Source: DASUPK01 sp963728875 (GTDB lineage Bacteria; Actinomycetota; Thermoleophilia; Solirubrobacterales; 70-9). From it: a DNA stretch of 64,000 nt. The stretch spans positions 62,001-126,000 of the forward strand of contig CAVSLJ010000004.1 of NCBI GenBank assembly GCA_963728875.1. The letters run 5' to 3'. Positions 25,584 through 34,485 of this stretch are shown here, one piece after another. Each line of letters begins with the position of its first letter. The stretch's first letter is position 1. The notes under the pieces were generated by a model that saw only the letters and a program-made list of their open reading frames with translations, was not told the origin of the DNA and searched no databases. Both the position numbers and the translations under genes were made by a program.

Positions 25584-26434
25584 GTTGTGAGTGGGGCCGT
25601 CGTGATCGCCCCGGAGATGGTCTCGCGGAGTCCCTCGGCCGCGGTGACCGCGGCGTCGACGGTCGGATAGAGGCCGAACGCCGTCGGCCCGGAGCCGGTC
25701 ACCATCGCGTGGGCGGCTCCGGCTTCCTCGAGCGCTCGAAGTGCATCCTCGATCTCGGGGCGCAGCGAGATCGCCGCGGGCTGCAGATCGTTGACCAGGT
25801 GCTCTCGATAGTCGAGCGGCGAGCCTCCCTCGTCCACCGCATCGCGGAGCTGCCGCCGGATCGCCTCCAGCTCGGCCTCGCCCCGCGGCGTGCCCAGGCG
25901 GTCGGCCTCGGCGTAGACCTCGGTCGTGGCGAGGCCCACGGGCTGCGGGATCAGCACCACGCCGTGCTCGGCCGGCGGCGGAGCGGGCTCGATCACCTCA
26001 CCCGCCCCCGCCACCAGGCAAGCGCGAGGCTGGAGCTGCGAGGGAACGTCCGCGCCGATCTGCGCCGCGATGGCCCGCAGGCCCTCCACCTTTCCGCGCG
26101 CCAGGCGCAGCACCGCGGCCGCGTCCGCGCTGCCTCCGCCGAGACCCGCCGCGACCGGGACGCGCTTCGTCACCTCGATCCGGAGCGGCGGCCCGTCCCA
26201 GCCGTTCTCCCGCAGGGCGGCGAGAGCCTGGGCGGTCAGGTCCGGTCCCTCGACTCCCTCGCAGATCACCTCGTCGGCCGCGGCCTCGCTGAACTCGAGC
26301 TCGTCGGCCAGCTCCAATGGCTCGAACAGCGAGCGGATCTCGTGCAGGCCGTCGTCCCGCCGTGGCCCGACGTAGAGGCAGAGGTTGAGCTTCGCGGGCG
26401 CCAGCATCGTCCCGGGCATCTCGGCGACGCTCAC
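25580..26434 (-). CDS. ispE: 4-diphosphocytidyl-2-C-methyl-D-erythritol kinase
   Basis: This 284-residue GHMP kinase phosphorylates CDP-methylerythritol in the MEP isoprenoid pathway. It begins APAKLNLCLYVGPRRDDGLHE and has the ATP loop PVAAGLGGGSADAAAVL and the C-terminal MVTGSGPTAFGLY. Length is typical. Its start overlaps the rsmA stop by four bases, and its own stop overlaps the DedA-PAP2 start, giving a tightly packed tatD-rsmA-ispE-dedA run. The rsmA-ispE pairing is conserved in actinobacteria. Confidence 0.96.
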   Translation of the reverse strand: MSVAEMPGTMLAPAKLNLCLYVGPRRDDGLHEIRSLFEPLELADELEFSEAAADEVICEGVEGPDLTAQALAALRENGWDGPPLRIEVTKRVPVAAGLGGGSADAAAVLRLARGKVEGLRAIAAQIGADVPSQLQPRACLVAGAGEVIEPAPPPAEHGVVLIPQPVGLATTEVYAEADRLGTPRGEAELEAIRRQLRDAVDEGGSPLDYREHLVNDLQPAAISLRPEIEDALRALEEAGAAHAMVTGSGPTAFGLYPTVDAAVTAAEGLRETISGAITTAPLTT

Positions 26435-27246
26435 GAGCCGCCCCCTCGCTCCCTCAGCGCCTCTGCGAAACGCACGAACTCCTCCGGCGAGAGTGTCTCG
26501 GCGCGGGCATCCTCCGGCTTCCCGATCGACTGCAGGGCGGTCCGGGCCGGCTCGAGACTGCCGGCGCGCGCGAGCTCCAACGAGCGGGCCAGCGACTTTC
26601 GCCGGTGGCCGAATGCGAGCCGGACGAGCGCCGCCAGATCCTCAGAGGCGCCGGGGCCCTTTCTGCGCAGCTGCAGCAGGGCTGACTCGACGTGCGGGCG
26701 CGGCACGAACACCGCGGGGTCCACCGTTCGAAGCATCTTCACCTCGCAGGCGAGCTGCACCAGCACGCTGGGTGAGCCGTACTCCCGCGTCCCGGGCTCG
26801 GCGCGCAGTCGATCGGCGATCTCGCGCTGGACCATCACCACCCAGCCCTCGAGCGACGGCAACTCGGCGATCGTCCTGACGAGCAGCGGCGTGGCTATGG
26901 AGTAGGGAAGGTTGGCGACCATCTTGGTGGGCGGGGGCTGCAGCCGGCCCAGGTCCACCTTCATCGCGTCGCCCCAGACCAGATCCAGCCCTCCGTCCAC
27001 CTCCTCGACCAGGGACTCCAGCTCGTGGCGCAGCCGCTCGTCGATCTCGATGACGTGCATCCATCTGGCCTCGGGCGCCAGCCGCTCCGTCAGGGCCCCT
27101 CCTCCGGCGCCCACCTCCAGAACGACATCGTCCGAGCCGAGCGCCGCCTCCCGGACGATCGCGTCCAGCAGGTTGGGGTCGGCGAGGAAGTTCTGCCCGA
27201 GCCGGCGCGGAGACCGCTCCGGCGGTCCGGCGCGACCGCTCACCAC
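26431..27246 (-). CDS. rsmA: 16S rRNA (adenine1518/1519-N6)-dimethyltransferase
   Basis: The 271-residue KsgA/RsmA methyltransferase dimethylates two adjacent adenines in helix 45 of 16S rRNA. It has the N-terminal GQNFLADPNLLDAIV, the SAM-binding VLEVGAGGGALTERL and the catalytic NLPYSIATPLL (motif IV, N-L-P-Y). Length and order are normal. It overlaps tatD upstream by seven bases and ispE downstream by four. Confidence 0.96.
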   Translation of the reverse strand: MVSGRAGPPERSPRRLGQNFLADPNLLDAIVREAALGSDDVVLEVGAGGGALTERLAPEARWMHVIEIDERLRHELESLVEEVDGGLDLVWGDAMKVDLGRLQPPPTKMVANLPYSIATPLLVRTIAELPSLEGWVVMVQREIADRLRAEPGTREYGSPSVLVQLACEVKMLRTVDPAVFVPRPHVESALLQLRRKGPGASEDLAALVRLAFGHRRKSLARSLELARAGSLEPARTALQSIGKPEDARAETLSPEEFVRFAEALRERGGGS

Positions 27247-28010
27247 CCGAAGACTCTCGCCGCGTTCTCCTCCACGATTCCCTCGAGCTCACCGTACGGG
27301 ACGCCGCGGACCTCGGCGAGCCTCTCGGCCGTGGCGACCACGTTGGCGGGCTGATTCGGCTTCCCCCTCACCGGCTGGGGCGCGAGGAAGGGCGAATCCG
27401 TCTCGACCAGCAGGCGCTCGGTGGGCACGACCTGCGCTGCCTCGCGGATCAGCTCGGCCTTCGGGTAGGTCAGGTTGCCCGCGAACGAGCAGTACCAGCC
27501 GCGCCCGGCGGCCCTCTCCGCCCAGCGCGGGCCGGCGGAGAAGCAGTGCAGGATCACCCGGACCCCGTCGCCCTCCCGCTCGAGGGTGTCGAAGGCCTCC
27601 GAGACCGCATCCTCCGAGCCGTCCTTGTCGCGCAGATGGACGACGAGGGCCTTCCCCGTGCGGGCGGCGATCGCGATCTGGGCACCGAAGGCGCGGCGCT
27701 GATCGTCCGGGGCGGAGCGGTCGCGATAGAAGTCGAGGCCCGTCTCGCCGACGGCGACCACTCCGGGCTCGGCGCACAGCCCCTCGATCGCCTCCGCGGC
27801 GGACTCGTCGAAGCCGTCCGCGCTGTTGGGATGACGGCCGACGGACGCGAAGACCTCCTCGTGGGCCCGCGCGGACGCCGCCGCGCCGGGGTTCGAGTCG
27901 TCTCCCAGGCCGACGGTGAGGATGCGCTTCACGCCGGCATCGCGGGCGGCGCCGATCAGCTCGGCCTCCGACGGCTCGCAGAGCCCGAGGTGCGCGTGGG
28001 TGTCGACCAC
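27240..28010 (-). CDS. tatD: TatD family metal-dependent deoxyribonuclease
   Basis: A 256-residue TatD-type TIM-barrel hydrolase. The metal-binding VDTHAHLGL opens the protein, followed by GETGLDFYRD, a VHLRDKDG site, HCFSAGP and the terminal ETDSPFLAPQPVRGKPN. Members are 3'-5' DNases or RNases in DNA repair. In many actinobacteria rpfB stands between tatD and rsmA; here the genes are adjacent and overlapping, so no resuscitation factor is encoded at this position. Confidence 0.95.
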   Translation of the reverse strand: MVDTHAHLGLCEPSEAELIGAARDAGVKRILTVGLGDDSNPGAAASARAHEEVFASVGRHPNSADGFDESAAEAIEGLCAEPGVVAVGETGLDFYRDRSAPDDQRRAFGAQIAIAARTGKALVVHLRDKDGSEDAVSEAFDTLEREGDGVRVILHCFSAGPRWAERAAGRGWYCSFAGNLTYPKAELIREAAQVVPTERLLVETDSPFLAPQPVRGKPNQPANVVATAERLAEVRGVPYGELEGIVEENAARVFGW

Positions 28011-28025
28011 GGCGCGAACTCTAGG

Positions 28026-28874
28026 TCAGGGCCCTAGGTTCGCCTGAAGGAAGCTGTTGTAGAGGAAGGTGCGGGTGTGCACCGACGGGTAGCCCTTCAG
28101 CCCGCAGATCACGAAGAAGAACGGGTTGCGCTTGGTGGGCGGTGCGGTGCTCGCCTCGGAGGTGCCGACCAGGCGCGGGCCGGCGGGGGTGTTGGCGACC
28201 AGCGGGCCCCCGCTGTCGCCGGAGCAGATCGTGGCCTTCACGGTGCGCTTCTTGACCTTGTGCCTGATCCGCCGGAACGCCGTGCCGATCCTGCCGCCGG
28301 AGTCGCAGATCGCCCAGGGCGGCAGGGGGCAGAACCGCGCCGAGACGTTCGTCGCGGTCAGCAGGCCGATCCGCGGCTTGCCGATGAGCAGCGGATTGCG
28401 GTTGCCGAATCCGGCTGTTGACAGCGGCGCGCCGGCCTGTGTGTAGGCGGCGTCCTCGGCGGCGTCGGCGAGCTGAATCGGCGTCGCGCTGGTGGGGGTC
28501 TTGAGGGTCAGAACCGCGAGGTCGTTCTCGAAGGTGTGGTTGAAGCCGGGGGCGAACGCGACTGACGAAACGGCGAGCGTCTCGCCGCCCGAGAACGCCG
28601 AGGTGGACAGGGTCCTGACGACCATCGTGAGCGGATTCCCGACGCAGTGGCCGGCGGTCAGAACCCGCGTCGGGGAGATCACGCTGCCCGTGCAGAGCGT
28701 CGTCGGCGTCAGCACGGCCGCCGCGAACGGCCACTGATCGATGGTCGCGGGGGTGCCGCCGATCACGCTCTTGCCCGCGCGCGGCTTCGCCTGCGCGAAC
28801 CCGGCAGCGAACGCAGCGGTCAGCGCCAGAGCGCAGAACGCCACACCTCCCACCCTGGCGATACGGGAGAACAT
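28026..28874 (-). CDS. Secreted trypsin-like serine protease
   Basis: The 282-residue product starts with a signal peptide (residues 1-29, ending FAAGFAQA) and a mature chymotrypsin-fold domain opening VIGGTPATIDQWPFAAAV. The catalytic triad is visible: His in LTAGHCVG, Asp in FENDLAVLTL and Ser in CSGDSGGPLV. Paired cysteines flank the Ser, suggesting disulfides outside the cell. It should be active, exported protease of unknown target. It has replaced rpfB in spirit but not in position, lying between metG and tatD. Confidence 0.92.
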   Translation of the reverse strand: MFSRIARVGGVAFCALALTAAFAAGFAQAKPRAGKSVIGGTPATIDQWPFAAAVLTPTTLCTGSVISPTRVLTAGHCVGNPLTMVVRTLSTSAFSGGETLAVSSVAFAPGFNHTFENDLAVLTLKTPTSATPIQLADAAEDAAYTQAGAPLSTAGFGNRNPLLIGKPRIGLLTATNVSARFCPLPPWAICDSGGRIGTAFRRIRHKVKKRTVKATICSGDSGGPLVANTPAGPRLVGTSEASTAPPTKRNPFFFVICGLKGYPSVHTRTFLYNSFLQANLGP

Positions 28875-28896
28875 CGTGTCCAGGGTAGGGGAAGAC

Positions 28897-29322
28897 CTAG
28901 CGCTTCAGCCTGAAGGCGTGCGCGATCTTGTCGGTCGCGCCGGTCGCCGGGTCCTGCGCCGTGATGTGGCTGACCAGCTTGTACCTCCCGGGCGACGCCT
29001 TCATCAGCTTCTTCAGCGGCCCGCTCGGCTTGATGAAGTGCCCCGCCGGAACGCCTGCCGGCAGCGACCCAGATTCCGTATCGGAGCCCTTCACGAGCGG
29101 CCCCTTGATCTTCAGGGTCGAGACCACGTTGCAGCTCACCGCGCATTGGAACGGCACGATCATCTTCTTGGAGATCTGGATCTTCCCGGTGGTCAGGTAG
29201 TTGACGATGGCGCCCGACTTGTGAGCCGTCGGCGCGCTGACGGCGCTCGAAGCGGGCAGCAGAAGCACTCCGATCGCTGCGACGGCCGCGGCGAAGCTCC
29301 CGATACGAGACTTCCTGCTCAT
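28897..29322 (-). CDS. Secreted protein of unknown function
   Basis: From ATG 29322 the product is 141 residues with a signal peptide (about residues 1-30, ending SSAVSA). The mature part (VNYLTTGKIQISKKMIVPF, CAVSCNVVSTLKIKGP) has a beta-sandwich feel, with two nearby cysteines and alternating strands, like domains often found in surface proteins of this lineage. No enzyme motif is visible. The open frame extends to 29376, inside the metG tail, but MSRKSRIG with its signal peptide is the better start. It may be co-transcribed with metG and the protease. Confidence 0.7.
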   Translation of the reverse strand: MSRKSRIGSFAAAVAAIGVLLLPASSAVSAPTAHKSGAIVNYLTTGKIQISKKMIVPFQCAVSCNVVSTLKIKGPLVKGSDTESGSLPAGVPAGHFIKPSGPLKKLMKASPGRYKLVSHITAQDPATGATDKIAHAFRLKR

Positions 29323-29372
29323 CAACTTCCTCCCTGATTCGCCTGTCCGGACTGGGCGAGTCACACTACCAA

Positions 29373-30872
29373 TCACGCGGGAGCCAGCTTCGGAAAGAGC
29401 GGGGCCAGCTCGCCGAGCCGCTGGCCGCCACCCCGAGAGCCGAAATCGGCGAGGTCGCGGGATTGCTCGTCGAGCGCATCGAGCAGCCGACCTGTCGTCT
29501 CGGGCATGTAGGCGTGGAGCAGGAGCGTCGTCACCCTGAGCCCCTCGGCGAGTCCGTACAGGACGGCGTCGAGTGCCCCGGCGGTGGCCTCATCCTTCGA
29601 CAGCTCCCATGGCTTCCGTTCCTCGACGTACTGGTTGAGGCGCCGGACCAGCTTCCAGATCTCCTCGAGCGCCTGGGTGAGCTCGGCATCGTCGAGCAGC
29701 GCCCTGACCCTGTCCGGGGCTCCTTCGAGATCCGCCGTCAGCTCCGTCTCGGCCTCGGCCTCCGGGACGACGCCCTCGCGATAGCGCCCGATCATGGACA
29801 GCACCCGGTTGGCGAGGTTGCCGAACTGGTCGGCGAGCTCGGTTTCGTAGCGGGACTCGAAGCCCGCCGGCGAGATCTGGCCGTCCTGGCCGAAGGAGAC
29901 CTCCCGGAAGCAGTAGAAGCGCAGCGCGTCCGAGCCGAACTTGCCGATCACCTCGTCGGGGTCGAGCACGTTGCCGAGTGACTTGGACATCTTGTGCCCC
30001 TCCATCAGGAGGAAGCCGTGGATGAACATCCGCTTCGGCACCTCGATCTCCGCCGCCATCAGGAAGGCGGGCCAGTAGACCGCGTGGAACTTGAGGATGT
30101 CCTTGGCGAGGATGTGGAACGGGGGCCAGAACTTCTCGGTGACGTCCTCCCCATCGATCCCGTAGCCGAGCGCCGTGTAGTAGTTGAGCAGTGCGTCGAA
30201 CCAGACGTAGATCACCTGCTCCGGGTCCCACGGGACGGGTACGCCCCACTTCAGCGTCGGCCGTGAGAGCGAGACGTCCTGAAGCCCCTGCTTGATGAAT
30301 GCGACCGCCTCGTTCTTGCGGAACTCGGGGATGACGAAGTCCGGCCGCTCCTCGTAAAGCTTTTCCAGCCTGCCCTGGAACTTCGACAGGGCGAAGAACC
30401 AGTTGTCCTGCTTCTCCCGGGTCAGCGGGATCTTGTGAATCGGGCAGGTGTTGTCCGGGCCGATCTCCGACTCCGTCTTGAAGTCCGCGCAGCGCGGGCA
30501 GTACCAGCCCTCGTACACCCCCTCGTAGACGTGGCCGTTGTCGTAGACGCGCTGGACGATCTCCTGCACCCGCTTCATGTGCCCCTCGTCGGTGGTGCGG
30601 ATGAAGAAGTCGTTCGAGGCGTTGATCTTGGCCGCCATCTCCCTGAAGCGGGGCGCGAGGCGGTCGCCGAGCTCGCGCGGCGTGGTCCCCTCGGCCTCCG
30701 CCTGCTGGGTAACCGGCTCACCATGCTCGTCGGTACCGGTCAGGAAGAAGACGTCCTCGCCGCGCTGGCGGTGATGCCGGGCGAGGATGTCGGCGGCGAT
30801 CGTCGAGTAGGCGTGCCCGAGGTGGGGCTCGCCGTTGACGTAGTAGATCGGGGTGGTGACGTAGAAGCTCAC
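29373..30872 (-). CDS. metG: Methionyl-tRNA synthetase
   Basis: The 499-residue class I synthetase charges tRNA-Met. The HIGH-type motif appears as PHLGHAYS near residue 16 and the KMSKS loop is exact in HKMSKSLGNVLDP. A zinc-type knuckle (CPRCADFKTESEIG with CPIHK) sits in the connective domain. No C-terminal tRNA-binding extension is present, so this is the short form common in actinobacteria. The GTG start at 30872 lies 15 bases after the remA-like stop. Confidence 0.97.
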   Translation of the reverse strand: MSFYVTTPIYYVNGEPHLGHAYSTIAADILARHHRQRGEDVFFLTGTDEHGEPVTQQAEAEGTTPRELGDRLAPRFREMAAKINASNDFFIRTTDEGHMKRVQEIVQRVYDNGHVYEGVYEGWYCPRCADFKTESEIGPDNTCPIHKIPLTREKQDNWFFALSKFQGRLEKLYEERPDFVIPEFRKNEAVAFIKQGLQDVSLSRPTLKWGVPVPWDPEQVIYVWFDALLNYYTALGYGIDGEDVTEKFWPPFHILAKDILKFHAVYWPAFLMAAEIEVPKRMFIHGFLLMEGHKMSKSLGNVLDPDEVIGKFGSDALRFYCFREVSFGQDGQISPAGFESRYETELADQFGNLANRVLSMIGRYREGVVPEAEAETELTADLEGAPDRVRALLDDAELTQALEEIWKLVRRLNQYVEERKPWELSKDEATAGALDAVLYGLAEGLRVTTLLLHAYMPETTGRLLDALDEQSRDLADFGSRGGGQRLGELAPLFPKLAPA

Positions 30873-30887
30873 GACGAGTGAGCCTAA

Positions 30888-31157
30888 CTACAGAAGCTTC
30901 TCCTGCCCCTTCGCCCCCGCCCTCGTCTTGCGCCGCGGGATCCCGGCGGCCTCGGTCAGCGCCGCCTCGACGTCGGCAAGGATCGCCCGCTCCGAGCGGG
31001 ATGCGACGATCGGCTCCGCCAGGTCGTCCACGTGGACGTAGGTGCGACGCCCGTCACCTCTGTCCTTCGGATCTAGCGGGACGATCGCGTAGATCCGATC
31101 GGCCCGGGCGAACTTGCCGTAGCCGAGGGACACCATGCGGGGCTCGCGCTTTGCCAT
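30888..31157 (-). CDS. RemA-like (DUF370) family protein
   Basis: The 89-residue product carries the DUF370/RemA core: VSLGYGKFARADRIYAIVPL followed by GDGRRTYVHVDDLAEPIVASRSERAI. In Bacillus, RemA is a DNA-binding activator of matrix and osmoprotection genes; what it does in actinobacteria is not known. The frame is open back through repeat copy A, which offers an upstream ATG at 31184 (MAKPLYRAP...). I keep ATG 31157, close to the conserved core. It lies between rsmI and metG. Confidence 0.78.
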   Translation of the reverse strand: MAKREPRMVSLGYGKFARADRIYAIVPLDPKDRGDGRRTYVHVDDLAEPIVASRSERAILADVEAALTEAAGIPRRKTRAGAKGQEKLL

Positions 31158-31173
31158 AGGGGCACGGTACAAC

Positions 31174-31268
31174 GGCTTCGCCATCAGATCGCGGCCACAA
31201 GCGGCCACCCTGCATGAGTCGCTTCGGGCTTCGCCCTTCGCTCCAAGAGAGAGTGGCCTGGTGGCCGC
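31174..31268 (+). repeat. Interspersed structured repeat, copy A
   Basis: The 95-base element opens with GGCTTCGCCATCAGATC, then the outer stem GCGGCCAC (31191-31198), which pairs perfectly with GTGGCCGC (31261-31268). The inner stem GGCCAC/GTGGCC encloses a GGGC-TTC-GCCC hairpin; the second apical hairpin is degraded. It fills the space between the remA-like gene and rsmI, and its last base is the first base of the rsmI stop codon complement. Confidence 0.85.
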
Positions 31269-32089
31269 TAGCGCCGAGGTTCGCGGCCGGTAATGCCCTT
31301 GTAGAGGTCGTTCGCGGGGACGCCGGTGAGAGCCGAGACGACGCTGGCCGCTGCGCGCGGACGCGCGCCGGCGCGGATCAGGCCGCGCAACGCGTCCGTG
31401 GCGAAGCCAATGTCGGCCGTTCCCCGCTCGGCGGCAGGTCCGATCACCACCACGATCTCGCCTCGGGCCTCGTCTCGAAAGCGGCGGGAGAGCTCGCCGA
31501 GCGTGCCCCGGACGATCTCCTCGTGCAGCTTGGTGAGCTCGCGGCAGACGGCCGCCGGCCGGTCCGGTGCGAGCTGGGCGAGCGCCCGCAGCGACTCAGG
31601 CAGGCGGCGTGGCGACTCGAACGCGATCAGCGTCTCGGTGGACTGCAGGACCCGCTCGAGCTCCCCGGTCCTCCTCGGCAGGAAGCCCTGGAAGCGGAAG
31701 CGATGGGTCGGCAGGCCGGAGACGACCAGCGCGGTGATGATCGACGACGGCCCCGGCAGCACCTCGATGTCGAGGTCGCGGTCGATGCAGGCGCGGATCA
31801 GGCGAAAGCCCGGATCGGAGATCGCCGGCGTGCCGGCGTCGGAGACGAGCGCGACGTTGTCCCCGCGCTCGATCCGCTGTGCCAGCTCCCGGGCGCGCTC
31901 CGCCTCGTTGCCCTCGTGGTAGGACATCAGCCGCAGCGCCTGGATCTCGAGGCGCTCCAGCAGCAACCCAGTGCGCCGGGTGTCCTCGCAGGCGATCACG
32001 TCCGCCTCGTACAGGGCGCGCCGCACCCGGAGGGTGATGTCCTCGAGGTTCCCGATCGGCGTCGGGCAGACGACGAGCTTCCCCGGCAT
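31268..32089 (-). CDS. rsmI: 16S rRNA (cytidine1402-2'-O)-methyltransferase
   Basis: A 273-residue tetrapyrrole-methylase-fold enzyme that methylates C1402 of 16S rRNA. It begins LVVCPTPIGNLEDITLRV (the RsmI signature) and continues with ACEDTRRTGLLLE, VALVSDAGTPAISDPG and EVLPGPSSIITALVVSG. Length is normal. The TAG stop abuts repeat copy A. The upstream neighbour is a ROK kinase, two bases away, so they are probably co-transcribed. Confidence 0.95.
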   Translation of the reverse strand: MPGKLVVCPTPIGNLEDITLRVRRALYEADVIACEDTRRTGLLLERLEIQALRLMSYHEGNEAERARELAQRIERGDNVALVSDAGTPAISDPGFRLIRACIDRDLDIEVLPGPSSIITALVVSGLPTHRFRFQGFLPRRTGELERVLQSTETLIAFESPRRLPESLRALAQLAPDRPAAVCRELTKLHEEIVRGTLGELSRRFRDEARGEIVVVIGPAAERGTADIGFATDALRGLIRAGARPRAAASVVSALTGVPANDLYKGITGREPRR

Positions 32090-32091
32090 CC

Positions 32092-33048
32092 TCAGCTCTC
32101 CTTGTCCAGCTCGATCAGAGCCATCGCCGCGGCTCCGATCATGCCCGCCTCGGGCCCCAGCTGCGCGAGCTGCACCGGCGTCTGGTTCATCGGCGGCAGC
32201 GCCCGGGTCCTGAGCTCCTCGCGCGCCGGGTCGAGCATCAGATCCCCCACCGCGGAGACGCCGCCCCCGATCACGATCACGTCTGGATCGAAGATATTGG
32301 CGAGGCTCGCCAGCGCGACTCCGAGGTGGCGCCCGGCATCGCCCACGACCTCGGTGGCCAGCGGATCCCCCTGGAGAGCGAGCTCGGTCACGGTCTTCCC
32401 GACGATCGGGCCCTTATCCAGCGCCTTCCCGAGCGCCGAATCCGGTTCCCGTTCCGCCGCCTTCTTGCCCTCACGGGCGATCGCCGTCCCCGAGGCGAGT
32501 GTCTCGACGCAGCCGTGGTTCGGGCAGTTGCCCTGGCACGGAGGGCCGTCCTCCTGAACCACGACGTGGCCCAGCTCGGCCGCGGCACCGGTCGAGCCGC
32601 GGAAGATCTCGCCGTCCAGAATCAGCCCGCCGCCGATTCCCGTTCCGATCGTGAGCATCACGACGTTGCGCGCCCCCCGGCCGGCCCCGAAGAGGAACTC
32701 GGCGAGCGCGGCGACATTGGCGTCGTTGTCTATGTAGACCGGCAGCCCGAGCTTCTCCCGCATCAGATCTCTGAGAGGGACGTCGGAGATCTCCAGGTTG
32801 ACGGCCTGGATCGCAACGCCGCGGTCGTGGTCGATCGTGGCTGGGATCCCGAGCCCGGCCGCGAGGACATCCGACCTCGCGTCCCTGGCCTCGTCCAGCT
32901 CCTTGCCGAGGTCCACAACGAGCTCGTCCTCGGTGAGCCCGATGGACGACTCGTTCCCCTGGTAGTGGATGTGCTGTTCGGAGTCCACCACGCCGACGGC
33001 CATCTTGGTCCCACCCAGGTCGACGCCGATCGTCTCGCGGGCACTCAA
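32092..33048 (-). CDS. ROK family sugar kinase (glucokinase-like)
   Basis: The 318-residue protein has the ROK layout: ATP-binding IGVDLGGTKMAVGVVD, the substrate loop around PVYIDNDANVAALAE with catalytic Asp, LTIGTGIGGGLILDG, and the ROK zinc signature with ELGHVVV and CQGNCPNHGCVE. ROK members include actinobacterial glucokinases and N-acetylhexosamine kinases, and sequence alone does not settle the sugar. It is divergent from the LCP gene at 33097 across a 48-base promoter gap. Confidence 0.92.
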   Translation of the reverse strand: MSARETIGVDLGGTKMAVGVVDSEQHIHYQGNESSIGLTEDELVVDLGKELDEARDARSDVLAAGLGIPATIDHDRGVAIQAVNLEISDVPLRDLMREKLGLPVYIDNDANVAALAEFLFGAGRGARNVVMLTIGTGIGGGLILDGEIFRGSTGAAAELGHVVVQEDGPPCQGNCPNHGCVETLASGTAIAREGKKAAEREPDSALGKALDKGPIVGKTVTELALQGDPLATEVVGDAGRHLGVALASLANIFDPDVIVIGGGVSAVGDLMLDPAREELRTRALPPMNQTPVQLAQLGPEAGMIGAAAMALIELDKES

Positions 33049-33096
33049 GAGGACGTAAAGGGGTCTGGCATCGGCATGCGTAAGTATTGATATCCC

Positions 33097-34485
33097 ATGT
33101 CTCCGCAGGGAGATGACCGGCCGCCCGAGCGGCGCGAGGGCTCCAAAGGCGGCGGGAAGCCTGCGGGGCCCAGGAAGCCTGGTTCTTCGGGGGCCGAAGG
33201 CAAACCCAAAAAGGGGAAGAAGCCGGAGTACACGGTCTATGGGCGAGGCGGTCGCGGCGGCCAGAAGCGGGCCTCGCCGCAGGGCAAGAAGCCCGCGTCC
33301 GCCAAGGGCGGCAGAGGCGAGAAGCCCCCGTACACGGTCTACCGCTCCCGCCCCAGCCTCCGCGACCGGTTCCGCAAGTCGAGCGGCTTGGAGGGCATCC
33401 GCCGCGACTCCGCCCGCGGCGGCGGTGGCGGCGGTGGCATCCGCGGCTTCTTCGGGAGGCTGACCGGCGGCAAGCGGCCCTGGCTGCGCTGGATCCTGAT
33501 CTTCGTCGTCGGCTGGCTGCTGCTCAGCTTCATCACGTTCGCGATCTCAGCGCAGATCCAGAAGGGAAAGCTCCCGCAGTCCGCAAAGGACGCGCTCGAG
33601 GGCGGGCCCGCCGTCCTGGCCGGCCAGAACATCCTCATCCTCGGCGGCGACCGCCGTGGCAAGACCCAGCACAACGCCAACGGCAGCGAGGGCCAGGGAC
33701 CGCCCCGCGCCGACACGATCATGGTTTTGCACGCCTCGCTCACATCGTTCCGCAAGCTCTCGATCCCGCGCGACAGCTACGCCGCGATCCCCAACTGCGG
33801 CTCGCAGAAGATCAACGCCTCGCTCGCCTGCAACACGCAGAGCACCAACGGCAACCCGGCCGAGACGATCAAGACCGTCGAGAACTTCCTCGGCATCGAC
33901 ATCAACCACATCATCATCGTCGACTTCGACGGCTTCGCCGACTTCATCAACACGCTCGGAGGCGTGACGATCCACGTTCCCGGGAATCCGGACAAGAAGG
34001 GCGCGGTGGTCTGCGGGGACGTCGACGGCGGCAAGGAGCAGGGCGGTGTCTCGCTCAAGCTGCCGCCCGGGGACGTCACGCTGCAGGGCGACAAGGCACT
34101 CGCCTACGCGCGAATCCGCCACAACAACTGCGATCCGTCGGAGGACGACCGCGACCGGGCCGCTCGCCAGCAGGCGGTGCTCAATGCGATCAAGGGACGC
34201 CTGACCAGCGTCACCCGGTTCCCCTACAACTTCCTGAAGGGACCCTGGATCGGCTGGAACGCGCCGAAGGCATTCATCAGCGACATGGGCGGCTTCACTC
34301 TCCCGCAGGTCGCGATCGCAGCCATCCTGGGTGGCAACGGCGACACCAACGTGCTCGGCAGCGACAAGGCTGGCGTGGGCGTCGGCCCGGGAGGCAGCCT
34401 CGAGATACCCCAGGGCGCCTGCGACGACGCCGTCAAGACGCTGCTGGGCGGCGATCCTCCGCGGCGACCCGCCTGCTCGCCCTAG
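33097..34485 (+). CDS. LytR-CpsA-Psr (LCP) family cell-wall ligase
   Basis: A 462-residue LCP protein, which attaches glycopolymers from lipid carriers to peptidoglycan. The long basic, disordered cytoplasmic N-terminus (residues 1-125) contains a repeated YTVY motif (PEYTVY and PPYTVY). One membrane segment follows (about 128-150, WLRWILIFVVGWLLLSF), then the LCP domain with ADTIMVLHASL, RKLSIPRDSYAAIP, INHIIIVDFDGFADFINTLGG-like core and ALAYARIRHNNCDPSEDDRDR. No ribosome-binding sequence precedes the ATG, so a leaderless transcript is possible. It ends with a CTAG stop overlap with the convergent gene. Confidence 0.93.
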   Translation: MSPQGDDRPPERREGSKGGGKPAGPRKPGSSGAEGKPKKGKKPEYTVYGRGGRGGQKRASPQGKKPASAKGGRGEKPPYTVYRSRPSLRDRFRKSSGLEGIRRDSARGGGGGGGIRGFFGRLTGGKRPWLRWILIFVVGWLLLSFITFAISAQIQKGKLPQSAKDALEGGPAVLAGQNILILGGDRRGKTQHNANGSEGQGPPRADTIMVLHASLTSFRKLSIPRDSYAAIPNCGSQKINASLACNTQSTNGNPAETIKTVENFLGIDINHIIIVDFDGFADFINTLGGVTIHVPGNPDKKGAVVCGDVDGGKEQGGVSLKLPPGDVTLQGDKALAYARIRHNNCDPSEDDRDRAARQQAVLNAIKGRLTSVTRFPYNFLKGPWIGWNAPKAFISDMGGFTLPQVAIAAILGGNGDTNVLGSDKAGVGVGPGGSLEIPQGACDDAVKTLLGGDPPRRPACSP

